DNA of 64,000 nt from Bacterioplanoides pacificum (GTDB taxonomy: Bacteria > Pseudomonadota > Gammaproteobacteria > Pseudomonadales > Oceanobacteraceae): assembly GCF_042648445.1 (NCBI RefSeq), contig NZ_JBHRYB010000001.1:248001-312000 (forward strand). Direction: 5' to 3'. The notes beneath the pieces were generated by a model. The model was not told the origin of the DNA and did no database searches. It saw only the letters and a list, made by a program, of their open reading frames with translations. A program made the position numbers and the translations under genes. This document shows positions 8,291-18,131 of this stretch, one piece after another (position 1 is the stretch's first letter; every line of letters begins with the position of its first letter).

Positions 8291-11200
8291 CCTGAGTGAC
8301 CTCTGATGCACTCTGATCCGTATTCAGGCAGTGCAATAATTCACTTTCAGGCAGTGGCTTGCTGAATAAAAATCCCTGAACTTCTTCACACTCAGCGTCC
8401 TGTAAAAAGCCCAGTTGCTCCACCGTTTCCACCCCTTCGGCGATAACCCCTAGCCTCAGATTGTGGGCCATGGCGATAATGGTTCGGGTAATTTGTGCAT
8501 CGTCGGTATTATCCGGCAGGTTGCGAATAAAACTCTGATCAATTTTTAATGTATCGACGGTAAACTGTTTCAGGTAATTAAGTGATGAATAGCCGGTTCC
8601 AAAATCATCAATCGCAGTACGTACCCCGACATTGCGCAGTGCGGTTAACACTTCCAGCGTCAGTTCCAGATCGTCAATCAGGATACTTTCTGTCAGTTCC
8701 AGTTCCAGTTGTTGTGGTTCGATCCCTGCCTGCTGAATGGCGTGTTCCACTTCCTGAATAAAATCGTATTGCTTAAACTGCCGGGCCGACACATTGACAG
8801 CAACGCGTTGCAGCTGGCTGCCTTGTTTTTTCCAGTCAGCAAATTTCAGACAGGCCTGCTCCAGTACCCAGCGGCCAATCGGAATAATCAGGCCGGTATC
8901 TTCAATGATCGGGATAAACAGTCCGGGAGAAATCTGGCCTTTACGGGCATGATTCCAGCGTAATAACGCTTCGACACCAACTACCTGTGCGGTTGCCGAC
9001 TGATATTGTGGCTGGAAGTAAAGTTCCAGCTCGTCACGCGCTAAGGCATGGCGTAAATCGTTTTCCAGCTCCAGTAATTCAACCGCTTTCTGGTTCATCT
9101 TCTGATCGAAGAACTGTACGTTATCACGCCCCAGTTCTTTGGCGTGATACATCGCCATATCGGAATTTTTTAACAGCTCAATCACACTGTCGCCGTCGTG
9201 GGGGAAAATGGAAATACCGATACTGGCGCTGATAAACACTTCGCGCTGGCCGAGCTTAAAGGGCTGGTTGATGGCGTGTAAAATACGTTCACCCACTTTA
9301 ACGGCGGTATCGGCAGCACTGTCGCCGTTTTTCTGATGGCCCAGTGCTACGGTAAATTCATCGCCGCCGATACGGCATACCAGATCGTGTTTTTTCACGC
9401 ACTGCATTAATCGTTCAGACACCTGTTTCAGGACCTGATCGCCGGCCGGGTGTCCCATGGAATCATTAATTGGTTTAAAACGATCCAGGTCGATAAATAA
9501 CAGCGCTACGGATTCATCTTTGTGGCGTGCCTGGGCGACCAGCACGTCCAGTTGTTCATGCAGCTGACTGCGGTTAGGCAATCCGGTTAACGGATCGTAA
9601 TAGGCCAGTTTGTGGATACGCTCTTCGATGGCTTTCCGTTCGGTAATATCTGACATAATAATAATCAGACTCTGTACTTCCCGGTGTTCATCGCGAATGG
9701 CACTGACCCCGGCCCAGCCGGTGCGGACGTCGCCATCTGCCCGCTGATAAAAGATCTCTCCCTGCCAATAACCGTCGATCACCAGAGCCTCTCCGATTTC
9801 TTCAAAGAAACTGATGTCGTGACGCTCGGGAGAAATGAGAAAGTCCGGCGTATGGCCAATCACATTCTGAGGGTCGTAACCGGTAATGGCCTGAAACGCT
9901 TTGTTGGTACTGGCGATGTTCATCGAACGATCGGTGATCAGGATGGCTTCGTTGGAATTTTCAAAAACCTCGGCTGCCAGCTGCAGTTCCTGTTCCAGCT
10001 GGCGGGCTTCGGTCACATCACGGGAAATACCGGAAATACCCTGCAACTCTCCCTGATCATTCCACAATAAGCTGGCCTGAATCTCCATGGTAATGATGTT
10101 GCCTGCTTTGGCCGTGGCAATCAGGTCCTGACGAATCACGATGTTTTTCTGTGGCAGGCCAGTCGGGCGGCGTAACGCGATATTGATATGCTGGCGCAGG
10201 GTTTTCATTAAACGGCGCAAATCGTTATCGCGGAAAACGGTTAACAGGCCTTTATTGAGTAATTCATCCGGCTTATAACCGAGGGTTTTTTCCACCGAAG
10301 AGCTGACGAAATTAAAATTCAGTTGGGCATCCGTGGCCCAGATCACATCGGTGATATTTTCGGCTAATAAACGGTAGCGGCGCTCACTTTCAACAATCTG
10401 CTCCTGTTTCTCAATATCGCCGGTCACATCCCGTGCTGTGCCGACAATACTTTCGACGTCGCCGTTCTGGTTCCGGGCAAAACTGGTGTACGTAAAATTA
10501 ATAATATGCACGCTGCCGTTGGCATGGATAAAACGAGCAGTAAATTCCCCGGTTTCATCCTCCAGCAGATTCGTCAACTGGCTGCCATGGCTTTTCAACC
10601 AGCTGGCATCTTCCGGATGGGATAACGAGAGCCAGTCTTCACTGGTTTGCGGGTGATAGGAATAGCCGAGAAAGTCAGCCAGCGAGCGATTGTGGAAAAT
10701 CAGCTCCGGTTGCTGATCGGTCGGACGTAACACATATACCAGATCGGGCATGGCTTTCATGACCTTGCCCCAGAACGCTTCGCGCTCACGGGTTTCTTCA
10801 GCAATACGATTGCGTTCAGTGATGTCGAGCAGCGTCATCAGCGCGATGCCTTCGGCACCGGAGCGTAATGACAAATTGGCCCATACATCGATATGTTCAC
10901 CGCGGAAGGTGGTCAGCTGTAATTCGAATTCAGTGGTGTCCAGTTTGAGCTTCCGGCCACGATCAATAGCTTTGCGGAAGTCCCCGAATGAGGAGCTGAT
11001 CAGCGATTGATAATCGCGTAATAAATGTTGCAGATCCCGGGCCTGGGTCAGTTGCACTGCGGCGTCGTTGGCGCTGACCATGATCAGGTCTTTAACGTCG
11101 CCCTGATAGCGGTTCATATCAATCAGGCAGTGGGCGACGCCGGCTTCTTCAAACAAGGCTTTGTAACGTGAGCGACTCTCAGATAACGCCCGGGTGGCCT

Positions 11201-12470
11201 GTTCGGCTTCGGTGACATCGCGTAATAACCAGACGATGCCTTCAATCTGACGACCGTTGTATAACGGGTTATAACTTTGTTCGAAAATCCGTTCCTCGTC
11301 ACCGACACGGGCGCTGAGTTTACGGCCATTTTCATGTAATAACTCCAGCTCTTCACTGTCCAGGCCGCGGTTCCATAACGCTTCTGGCTCCGGCCAGGCC
11401 TGACTGAGGGGAAGGCCAATAAACTCGCCCAGGCCATTTTCGCGGATTAACGCGGCGGCTTTTGGGTTGGTGTAGTTAACAAGGCCTTTTTCATCGGTTG
11501 AAATCAGTGCCTCGTCGATAGAGAGCAGGGCTTTGTCTGCTCGTTTTTCTGTTTCTCTGCGAATGTTTTCCAGCCGCCGGGCTTTACGTTCATTGCCGCG
11601 TAAATAAAACCACAACACCAGTGCCAGTACGCTGAATATCAGCAGCACCAGTGCCGGTTGTTTCAGGCGGTTCCACAAACGTTCGTTTTGCTCCTGTTGT
11701 TCCGGCAGTGCGATCACATCCCAGGGGGTGTGTGCCAAGGCTTGCCGGGTGATGATATTTTGTTGTTCCTGCGGCAGCAGTTCAGGCGCAGAGTCTGAAT
11801 TGGCGTAATAGAATTCGCGCATCGAAATACGGTTGTTACGACGATCGATAATGGCCATCTCAAAGCCGGGAAAATTGCCCTGATAAACAATGGCCGACAT
11901 CTTGCTGTATGAGCGCCGGATCACCAGTACATAACGCTGCTGGCGCAGCTGAAAGCTGGTGTAAATGTAATAGCCGCCGCGGCTGCCATAACGTAATGAA
12001 AAGATTCCTCCGTCAGGCCCCTGACTGAGTATTTCATGGCCGATTGCCGCCGGCTCTTCGGCATTCAGCAGTTGACCATGGTGATTCAGCTTCTCGCCGT
12101 TGGGGGAATAAATAAAAAAGCCGGTCAGGTTAAAAAACGCCGATGTCATATCCTGCCACAGTTGCTCTTCAACCTCGGCATCCGGGGCTGCCAGATAGCG
12201 ACCCAGGCGTTCGGCATGGGTGCGGGCAAAGGTCTGGTTGGCGTGCAGGCCGGCCTGTGCCAGCAGGTTGACCTGCTCACTGTAGTTTTTCACCGTAGTG
12301 GTAACTGTTTCCGTAAATCGTGCCTGATCCTGTTGCCATTGCTGGTATGCATTGTGAAACAGTACAAACACCAGAAAAACAAAACTGAGCAGAAACAGTG
12401 ACAGATTAAGGCGTGTACGGGAGCGTTCCTGCGGCTCAGGACTGGAACTGTTAGACGAATAAAAATCCAT
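8280..12470 (-). CDS. membrane PAS-GGDEF-EAL cyclic-di-GMP protein
   Basis: A 1,396-residue signalling protein. The order is: membrane helix at about 20-42, a periplasmic sensor of some 230 residues, a second helix at about 272-292, then at least five PAS/PAC units, a GGDEF domain (RIGGDEFTVAL near residue 1035) and an EAL domain (VGVEALLRW near 1167). The EAL part keeps DDFGTGYSSLNYL, LKIDQSFI and AEGVETVEQ. Both catalytic signatures are complete, so it may make and break cyclic di-GMP, with PAS domains sensing redox, oxygen or ligands. The downstream barrel gene overlaps its stop. The net activity cannot be predicted. Confidence 0.95.
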   Translation of the reverse strand: MDFYSSNSSSPEPQERSRTRLNLSLFLLSFVFLVFVLFHNAYQQWQQDQARFTETVTTTVKNYSEQVNLLAQAGLHANQTFARTHAERLGRYLAAPDAEVEEQLWQDMTSAFFNLTGFFIYSPNGEKLNHHGQLLNAEEPAAIGHEILSQGPDGGIFSLRYGSRGGYYIYTSFQLRQQRYVLVIRRSYSKMSAIVYQGNFPGFEMAIIDRRNNRISMREFYYANSDSAPELLPQEQQNIITRQALAHTPWDVIALPEQQEQNERLWNRLKQPALVLLIFSVLALVLWFYLRGNERKARRLENIRRETEKRADKALLSIDEALISTDEKGLVNYTNPKAAALIRENGLGEFIGLPLSQAWPEPEALWNRGLDSEELELLHENGRKLSARVGDEERIFEQSYNPLYNGRQIEGIVWLLRDVTEAEQATRALSESRSRYKALFEEAGVAHCLIDMNRYQGDVKDLIMVSANDAAVQLTQARDLQHLLRDYQSLISSSFGDFRKAIDRGRKLKLDTTEFELQLTTFRGEHIDVWANLSLRSGAEGIALMTLLDITERNRIAEETREREAFWGKVMKAMPDLVYVLRPTDQQPELIFHNRSLADFLGYSYHPQTSEDWLSLSHPEDASWLKSHGSQLTNLLEDETGEFTARFIHANGSVHIINFTYTSFARNQNGDVESIVGTARDVTGDIEKQEQIVESERRYRLLAENITDVIWATDAQLNFNFVSSSVEKTLGYKPDELLNKGLLTVFRDNDLRRLMKTLRQHINIALRRPTGLPQKNIVIRQDLIATAKAGNIITMEIQASLLWNDQGELQGISGISRDVTEARQLEQELQLAAEVFENSNEAILITDRSMNIASTNKAFQAITGYDPQNVIGHTPDFLISPERHDISFFEEIGEALVIDGYWQGEIFYQRADGDVRTGWAGVSAIRDEHREVQSLIIIMSDITERKAIEERIHKLAYYDPLTGLPNRSQLHEQLDVLVAQARHKDESVALLFIDLDRFKPINDSMGHPAGDQVLKQVSERLMQCVKKHDLVCRIGGDEFTVALGHQKNGDSAADTAVKVGERILHAINQPFKLGQREVFISASIGISIFPHDGDSVIELLKNSDMAMYHAKELGRDNVQFFDQKMNQKAVELLELENDLRHALARDELELYFQPQYQSATAQVVGVEALLRWNHARKGQISPGLFIPIIEDTGLIIPIGRWVLEQACLKFADWKKQGSQLQRVAVNVSARQFKQYDFIQEVEHAIQQAGIEPQQLELELTESILIDDLELTLEVLTALRNVGVRTAIDDFGTGYSSLNYLKQFTVDTLKIDQSFIRNLPDNTDDAQITRTIIAMAHNLRLGVIAEGVETVEQLGFLQDAECEEVQGFLFSKPLPESELLHCLNTDQSASEVTQDDE

Positions 12471-12732
12471 TAATACCGGGTCTTAATTATAAATATATCC
12501 CCCAAGTATAGACGGCCTTTCAGGCATTGGTGGCTGTCAGCGGGGCGGACAATCGGTGATTGACCAGGTCTGATAGCTGTCTGCATCCAATATTACACGT
12601 CGGGCACTATTGTGTGGTGATGCTGACGTAAGTTTGAACAGCTTTACTTTTACCTGCTTTGCCGTTGACTGGCTGTTTTCCCCTGGCAGGCCTGATACCA
12701 TACCGGCGATATTCTTTTACAGGTAGGTGGGC

Positions 12733-14394
12733 ATGGCTCAATACGTATTTACCATGAACCGCTTAGGCAAAATTGTGCCGCCTAAGCGTCAGATTCTGCG
12801 CGATATTTCGCTGTCTTTTTTCCCCGGTGCCAAAATTGGTGTGCTCGGCCTGAATGGCGCGGGTAAATCCACACTGTTGCGCATTATGGCGGGTGTCGAT
12901 AGCGACTTTATTGGTGAAGCCCGGCCACAGCCGGATCTGAATATCGGTTACCTGCCGCAGGAGCCGGAGCTGGATCCGGATAAAGACGTTAAAGGCAACG
13001 TCGAAGACGGTCTGGCGGAACTGATGAATGCCAAAGCCGAACTGGATGCGGTCTATGCGGCCTACGCTGAGCCGGATGCCGATTTCGATGCGCTGGCGAA
13101 AAAGCAGGGGCGGCTGGAAGCGATTATCGAAACCGCCGGTGGTCATGATGTCGACCGTCAGATGGAAATTGCTGCGGATGCGTTGCGACTGCCACCCTGG
13201 GATGCCGATGTTAGCAAATTGTCTGGTGGTGAACGTCGCCGGGTGGCCTTGTGCCGTTTGTTGATGTCGAAGCCGGATATGTTGTTGCTCGACGAACCGA
13301 CCAACCATCTGGATGCGGAGTCGGTTGGCTGGCTGGAGAAGTTCCTGGAAGAATACCCGGGTACTGTGGTGGCGATTACCCACGACCGTTATTTCCTCGA
13401 TAACTGTGCGGAGTGGATTCTGGAGCTGGATCGTGGCCACGGTATTCCGTATCAGGGCAATTACACCACCTGGCTGGAAGCGAAAGAAAAACGCTTAGAG
13501 CAGGAAAAGAAAGAAGAAGATGCGCACGCCAAAGCCATCAAACACGAGCTGGAGTGGGTGCGTAAGGGCGCCAAAGGTCGTCAGGCGAAAAGCAAAGCAC
13601 GTTTGGCCCGTTTCGAAGAAATGAACTCGCGCGAGTTCCAGGCACGTAACGAAACCAACGAAATCTATATTCCACCGGGTCCGCGCCTGGGTGACAAGGT
13701 GATTGAGTTCCATAACGTCAGCAAATCGTTTGGCGACCGGATGCTGATCGATGATCTCAGTTTTAGCGTTCCGGCCGGCGCCATTGTTGGTATTGTCGGT
13801 GGTAACGGTGCTGGTAAGTCGACCCTGTTCCGGATGATTAACGGCAGTGAAACCCCGGATGGCGGTGAAGTGGTGCTGGGTGAAACGGTTAAGCTGGCGT
13901 TTGTCGAGCAGTTGCGGGATGAACTGGATGACAGCAAAACCGTATGGGAAGCCATCTCAGATGGTATGGATATGCTGAACATCAATGGCAAAGAATATCC
14001 AAGCCGTTCGTATATTGGCCGCTTTAACTTTAAAGGTGGCGATCAGCAGAAGCGCGTCGGTGATCTGTCGGGGGGTGAACGTGGCCGTCTGCAGCTGGCG
14101 TATACCCTGAAACAGGGTGCAAACGTGTTGCTGCTCGATGAACCGTCCAACGACCTGGACGTCGAAACCCTGCGGGCGCTGGAAGAAGCGATTGATGCTT
14201 TCCCGGGTGCGGTGATGGTGGTGTCTCACGATCGCTGGTTCCTGGATCGTATCGCTACCCACATTCTGGCCTACGAAGGCGATTCTAAGGTGACCTTCTT
14301 TGAAGGTAACTACAGTGAATATGAAGAAGACCGTAAGAAGCGTCTGGGAAATGATGCGCAGCCAAAGCGGATGAAATATAAGCGTCTGGCTTAA
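12733..14394 (+). CDS. ettA: energy-dependent translational throttle protein
   Basis: A 553-residue ABC-F protein with two nucleotide-binding domains and no membrane part. It binds the ribosomal E site and gates the first peptide-bond step according to the ATP/ADP ratio. Walker A motifs are LNGAGKST and GNGAGKST, signatures LSGGERRR and LSGGERGR, Walker B LLLDEPTNHLD and LLLDEPSNDLD. The near-identity to E. coli EttA at the N-terminus (MAQYVFTMNRLGKIVPPKR) and the closing MKYKRLA identify it among ABC-F paralogues. That match fixes the start at ATG 12733 rather than GTG 12727. The first glycine-rich loop of domain two reads GGNGAG where EttA has GPNGAG. Confidence 0.96.
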   Translation: MAQYVFTMNRLGKIVPPKRQILRDISLSFFPGAKIGVLGLNGAGKSTLLRIMAGVDSDFIGEARPQPDLNIGYLPQEPELDPDKDVKGNVEDGLAELMNAKAELDAVYAAYAEPDADFDALAKKQGRLEAIIETAGGHDVDRQMEIAADALRLPPWDADVSKLSGGERRRVALCRLLMSKPDMLLLDEPTNHLDAESVGWLEKFLEEYPGTVVAITHDRYFLDNCAEWILELDRGHGIPYQGNYTTWLEAKEKRLEQEKKEEDAHAKAIKHELEWVRKGAKGRQAKSKARLARFEEMNSREFQARNETNEIYIPPGPRLGDKVIEFHNVSKSFGDRMLIDDLSFSVPAGAIVGIVGGNGAGKSTLFRMINGSETPDGGEVVLGETVKLAFVEQLRDELDDSKTVWEAISDGMDMLNINGKEYPSRSYIGRFNFKGGDQQKRVGDLSGGERGRLQLAYTLKQGANVLLLDEPSNDLDVETLRALEEAIDAFPGAVMVVSHDRWFLDRIATHILAYEGDSKVTFFEGNYSEYEEDRKKRLGNDAQPKRMKYKRLA

Positions 14395-14403
14395 CTTTCA
14401 GTC

Positions 14404-14462
14404 GCCTTGGCAGTCAGCAGAATCGCCGGCACATCCCTGTGCTGGCGATTCTGCTGCAAGGC
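14404..14462 (+). terminator. long hairpin after ettA
   Basis: CAGCAGAATCGCCGGCACA (14415-14433) pairs with TGTGCTGGCGATTCTGCTG (14438-14456) over 19 positions with one G-T pair and a 4-nt loop. Beyond a 5-nt bulge GCCTTG and CAAGGC add six pairs. No T-run follows directly. It probably stabilises or ends the ettA transcript. Confidence 0.55.
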
Positions 14463-14613
14463 CAGGTTGTTGCTTTAAAAAGCAAGCAACTCTTCCGGCC
14501 GTTAATAACCCTTAATTCCTATCATTTATCCCAGCTATCAGATAACAGTCGTTTGCTAAATCCCCTGAATCAGCTAAACCTAAGTCATAAGTATCAGCCA
14601 AGAGTTCTCATTC

Positions 14614-14967
14614 ATGGAGCAACGCCACTTTCAGCGCGTCCATTTTTTCAACCGGGTGCAGGTCACTGTGGCCGCTCAGACGCTGGAAACTCATTGCCTG
14701 GATATCAGTCTGCGTGGCATTTTGCTGGTGCTGCCGGAAGGGGTTAACTGGCATCTGGAGCAACAGATCGATATTTTGCTGGAGTTATCCGCCGAACAAA
14801 CCATTGCCATGCAGTGTTCCGTGGTCCATATCGACGACGATGTGGTGGGTTGTGCCTGTGATTCGATGGATCTCGACAGTATGACCAGTCTGCGCCGCTT
14901 GCTGGAGTTTAATCTCAGTCCGGAAGCAGTGAACCGCGAGCTGAGTGAACTCATCCGCAACCATTAA
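14614..14967 (+). CDS. PilZ domain cyclic-di-GMP receptor
   Basis: A 117-residue single-domain PilZ protein. The ligand-binding signature is present: RHFQR (RxxxR) at residues 4-8, then after one strand-turn unit LDISLRG, which fits D/NxSxxG. Such proteins bind cyclic di-GMP and pass the signal to a partner. Neighbours (ettA, a FAH-family enzyme) give no partner, but the window holds several other cyclic-di-GMP proteins. The ribosome site is weak (AAGAG). It may be cotranscribed with the next gene, 35 bp away. Confidence 0.85.
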   Translation: MEQRHFQRVHFFNRVQVTVAAQTLETHCLDISLRGILLVLPEGVNWHLEQQIDILLELSAEQTIAMQCSVVHIDDDVVGCACDSMDLDSMTSLRRLLEFNLSPEAVNRELSELIRNH

Positions 14968-15002
14968 CGTTATACTGGGGCCTCTGTGATACGAGGTCTG
15001 TT

Positions 15003-15659
15003 ATGTTTTTCCCCAGAATTAATGGTCATATCGCCGAGATGCAAATCGGCAAAGTTGTGTGTGTCGGGCGTAATTATGCCGCCCATGCCAAAGAGCTGAA
15101 TAACCCCATCCCATCACAACCTATCCTGTTTATGAAGCCGGCATCGGCGCTGGTGGACATGGCATTGCCGCTACGTATTCCACAGCATCAGGGCAGTGTG
15201 CACCATGAGCTGGAAATTGCCATCCTGATCAATGAATCATTGCATAACGCCAGCGAAGAAGACTGCCGTGCGGCCATTGCCGGTGTTGGCCTGGGGCTGG
15301 ACCTCACGCTGCGCGATGTGCAGGATCAGCTGAAACAAAAAGGCCACCCGTGGGAACGGGCCAAAGCCTTTGATGGCTCCTGTCCGTTGTCTGCTATGGT
15401 CAGTGCTGATCAGATAACGGACTGGCACAACCTGTCGCTGAAGCTGGTGCGTAATGGTGAGCTGCAGCAGGATGGTAACAGCCGCGATATGTTGTTTCCG
15501 GTGTTGCCACTGTTGGCGCATATCAGCTCGGTGTTCACACTGGAGCCGGGCGATCTGGTGTTAACCGGAACTCCGGCGGGCGTGGGCCCGTTACACAGCG
15601 GTGACCGGCTGGAAGCATCACTGGCTGAGCTGATTCAGGTATCAACCGAGGTCGAATAA
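15003..15659 (+). CDS. fumarylacetoacetate hydrolase family protein
   Basis: A 218-residue short-form FAH protein related to E. coli YcgM and FAHD1. Family marks are CVGRNYAAHAKEL at the start, the metal-binding ELEIAIL (ExE), GLDLTLRDVQ, KAFDGSCPLS and LTGTPAGVGP. Relatives hydrolyse acylpyruvates or decarboxylate oxaloacetate, using Mg2+ or Mn2+. Which reaction applies here cannot be told from sequence. GAGG sits 7 bp before the ATG. The 3' end overlaps the convergent ABC gene by 18 bp. Confidence 0.88.
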   Translation: MFFPRINGHIAEMQIGKVVCVGRNYAAHAKELNNPIPSQPILFMKPASALVDMALPLRIPQHQGSVHHELEIAILINESLHNASEEDCRAAIAGVGLGLDLTLRDVQDQLKQKGHPWERAKAFDGSCPLSAMVSADQITDWHNLSLKLVRNGELQQDGNSRDMLFPVLPLLAHISSVFTLEPGDLVLTGTPAGVGPLHSGDRLEASLAELIQVSTEVE

Positions 15660-16541
15660 CTGCTGTTCCAGCGACTGACCATGACTGAGCTGGCGGTAGC
15701 GGATGTCCAGTCTGGCCAACAGCTGTAACAGCTGCTGGTCGAGTGCCGGATTGTGCTGCTGGTCGTAATCGATCTGCAGTTGCTCCCGTTGCTGTTTCAC
15801 CTGACGGACGCCGCTCAGCTGACGGATGGCATCGGGTAGCTGAGCGTGACTTTGCCACAACTGTAAAGTCAGCAGGTTGCTGTGTTGTTGCTGCAGGTTC
15901 TGCTGCAGTTGTAACCGTCCCTGATTAAGAAATAACACCTGAGAACAGAGCTTTTCCAGTTCGCTGAGGTTGTGCGAGCTGATAATAAAGCGGGTGTCAT
16001 CGGCCAGCTGTTCGATACAACGGCGGATGTTCAGGGCATTTTCCGGGTCCAGTCCGGCGGTGGGTTCGTCCAGTAACACCAGTTTGGGTGAGCCAATCAG
16101 TGCCTGGGCGATACTGAGGCGTTTTTTCATACCATGGCTGAGCTGCGATGGTAAAACCTTATGCTTATCGGCCAGTCCCATCAGCTCGCATACCCGCTGT
16201 GCTTCGGTTAATGCCGGAGCCCGGCTGAAGCCCTGTAAGCGCGCCAGAAATTGCAGCTGCTGCAATAACGCCAGATCAGGGTCGAACAACGCATCCTGCG
16301 GTAATGCGCCAATCTGACCACGCAATGCGGCCGAGCCGGGAGCGTGTCCCATGACCCGGATCGTGCCGCTGTCAGCGAACTGGTAACCACAAATAATACT
16401 GAACAGCGTGCTTTTACCGGCGCCATTAGGACCGATCAGGGCCACCGGTTGCTGGCTGTGCAATTCGAAGCTGAGCTGGTCGAGCGCGGTCTGGGCAGCA
16501 AAACGTTTGCTCAGTTGCTGGCATTCGATTAATGCAGTCAC
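15642..16541 (-). CDS. ABC transporter ATP-binding protein
   Basis: A 299-residue single nucleotide-binding domain with a Gln/Leu-rich C-terminal extension. Walker A is GPNGAGKST, the Q-loop region is GALPQDALF, and Walker B is LVLLDEPTAGLD. The signature is LSHGMKKR, the altered form common in the CcmA/NosF-type exporter group. It would power the permease encoded just upstream; their genes overlap by 4 bp (ATGA), so the pair is translationally coupled. The substrate is unknown. Nos-type copper maturation is unlikely because no nos genes are nearby. Confidence 0.9.
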   Translation of the reverse strand: MTALIECQQLSKRFAAQTALDQLSFELHSQQPVALIGPNGAGKSTLFSIICGYQFADSGTIRVMGHAPGSAALRGQIGALPQDALFDPDLALLQQLQFLARLQGFSRAPALTEAQRVCELMGLADKHKVLPSQLSHGMKKRLSIAQALIGSPKLVLLDEPTAGLDPENALNIRRCIEQLADDTRFIISSHNLSELEKLCSQVLFLNQGRLQLQQNLQQQHSNLLTLQLWQSHAQLPDAIRQLSGVRQVKQQREQLQIDYDQQHNPALDQQLLQLLARLDIRYRQLSHGQSLEQQLFDLG

Positions 16542-17341
16542 AGTGTTTGCCTCCGTAATGTCAGCCAGCAGCCGCCGCCCAGCACCAGACTCTGCAGAAC
16601 AGGCCAGAGCAGCAACGACCAGCTTTGTTGTGGCATCTGATTCAGCATGTCAGATAACTGGTTGCCGGGAATCAGGTAGGCCAGATAAGCGGCACCGGGT
16701 AACAGCTGGTTCAGCCAGTGCAGCAGGTTATCGCCCAGCAAAAACAGCAACGCGGCAATAAACACGGCATTAAAAACCTTGTTCAGACGCAATGACAGCA
16801 ACGCCATTAGTAAGATAAAGGGCAGGACAACAATCAGCAGCTGTAGCCAGCAGAGCATTACCAGCAGCAGTTGTTGTGCGATGATCAGAGGATTATCGAG
16901 TCGCACTGCGGCCAGCAGGGTCGCTCCCAGGAGGGAAAATAAAATCAGCCCGGCCTGAACCGCCAGCTGACCTGTAACCCGTCCGGATAACAGCTGCAGC
17001 CGGCTGCAGCGCAATAATAAAAACCGCAAGCTGCCACGTTGGCGGTCGCTGATAAACAGATCGGCGGCAATAAATAAGGTAAACAGCGGCACCAGATACA
17101 GCGCCAGCGCCCAATAAGCTCCGAGTTCCGGCACGGCCCAATAACTGAGATTTTCCAGTCCGAACATATTCAGAATACCGGCGGTATGGCCGGTATTCTG
17201 CAGAGCAGCGGCACTTTTTCGTACCGGATACCACAACAGCAATAGCCAGATCAGCAGGCATAACAGGATGCTGAGAGAGCCGGAGCGGCTGTAAAACGGT
17301 TTACTGATTTGCTGCTGGGCCAGCAGGAGCCAGGTATTCAT
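16538..17341 (-). CDS. ABC-2 type transporter permease
   Basis: A 267-residue membrane protein with six predicted helices: near residues 22-42, 80-100, 125-148, 158-182, 188-210 and 240-260. The ERxR-like cytoplasmic loop DRQRGSLRFLLLRCSR matches NosY/ABC-2 permeases. It forms an exporter with the downstream ATPase. The gene starts about 110 bp past the ssb stop on the same strand, and may be read from the ssb transcript. Confidence 0.87.
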   Translation of the reverse strand: MNTWLLLAQQQISKPFYSRSGSLSILLCLLIWLLLLWYPVRKSAAALQNTGHTAGILNMFGLENLSYWAVPELGAYWALALYLVPLFTLFIAADLFISDRQRGSLRFLLLRCSRLQLLSGRVTGQLAVQAGLILFSLLGATLLAAVRLDNPLIIAQQLLLVMLCWLQLLIVVLPFILLMALLSLRLNKVFNAVFIAALLFLLGDNLLHWLNQLLPGAAYLAYLIPGNQLSDMLNQMPQQSWSLLLWPVLQSLVLGGGCWLTLRRQTL

Positions 17342-17450
17342 GCGGCATCACCGTAGAAATAATTATTGGGGTCGGTGGTTGTTGCTGCTCCACCCCCACC
17401 AGGATGGGGGGAGGCAGAGCGTGGCATTGTGATGCGAAAGACGCGGTGAC

Positions 17451-18131
17451 TCAGAACGGAATGTCGTCGTCGAAATCGTCGAAGCTATTGCTTGGCTGAG
17501 GCGCTGGCTGCTGTTGTTGCGGTGGTTGTTGTTGCGGCGGTTGCTGTTGCTGATAGCCACCCTGTTGTGGCTGTTGCTGCGGTGCCTGCTGGTAGCCACC
17601 CGGAGCAGCCATCGGCTGCTGAGGCGCCTGTTGCTGCTGTGGCGCCTGTTGCTGTTGAGGAGCCTGTTGCTGCGGAGCAGGCTGCTGATAGCCCTGTTGT
17701 GCTGCCCCCATCTGACCCATGCCTGCCATCGGCGCATTATTTTGTCCCATCATTTGTGATGGTGACTGGTAACTTTGCGCTGAGCCCATGTTATCGCCAC
17801 GGCTGTCGAGCATCATCATATCGTTAGCAATGATCTCGGTGGTGTAACGTTTGATGCCGTCTTTTTCCCATTCACGGGTACGCAGCTTTCCTTCGAAGTA
17901 GGCTTTGCTGCCCTTTTTCAGGTACTGCTGCACAATTTCGGCCAGTTTGCCGTAGACAGTAATGCGGTGCCATTCGGTTTGTTCAACCTTCTGGCCGGTC
18001 TGTTTATCGTTGTAGCTTTCGTCGGTAGCCAGTGACAGGTTGGCTACGGCGTTGCCGTTGGGCATAAAACGAACTTCAGGGTCACGACCCAGAGTACCGA
18101 TGAGTGTCACTTTATTAACGCTGCGACCCAT
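17451..18131 (-). CDS. ssb: single-stranded DNA-binding protein
   Basis: A 226-residue SSB. The N-terminal OB fold (residues 1-110) is typical: NKVTLIGTLGRDPEVRFMPN, the TEWHRITVYGKLAEI block and YFEGKLRTREWEKDG. The linker at about 118-210 is unusually long and almost purely Gln, Pro, Gly and Ala, encoded by imperfect CAG/CAA runs. The acidic tip DFDDDIPF is the docking site for repair and replication partners. The gene overlaps the upstream MFS gene by 17 bp. I saw no LexA box close to it. Confidence 0.97.
   Translation of the reverse strand: MGRSVNKVTLIGTLGRDPEVRFMPNGNAVANLSLATDESYNDKQTGQKVEQTEWHRITVYGKLAEIVQQYLKKGSKAYFEGKLRTREWEKDGIKRYTTEIIANDMMMLDSRGDNMGSAQSYQSPSQMMGQNNAPMAGMGQMGAAQQGYQQPAPQQQAPQQQQAPQQQQAPQQPMAAPGGYQQAPQQQPQQGGYQQQQPPQQQPPQQQQPAPQPSNSFDDFDDDIPF

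Noticed and set aside
15642..17341. Nos-type copper/nitrous oxide maturation transporter
   Set aside because: The permease and ATPase resemble NosY/NosF, but no nosZ, nosD or nosL is nearby; substrate left open.
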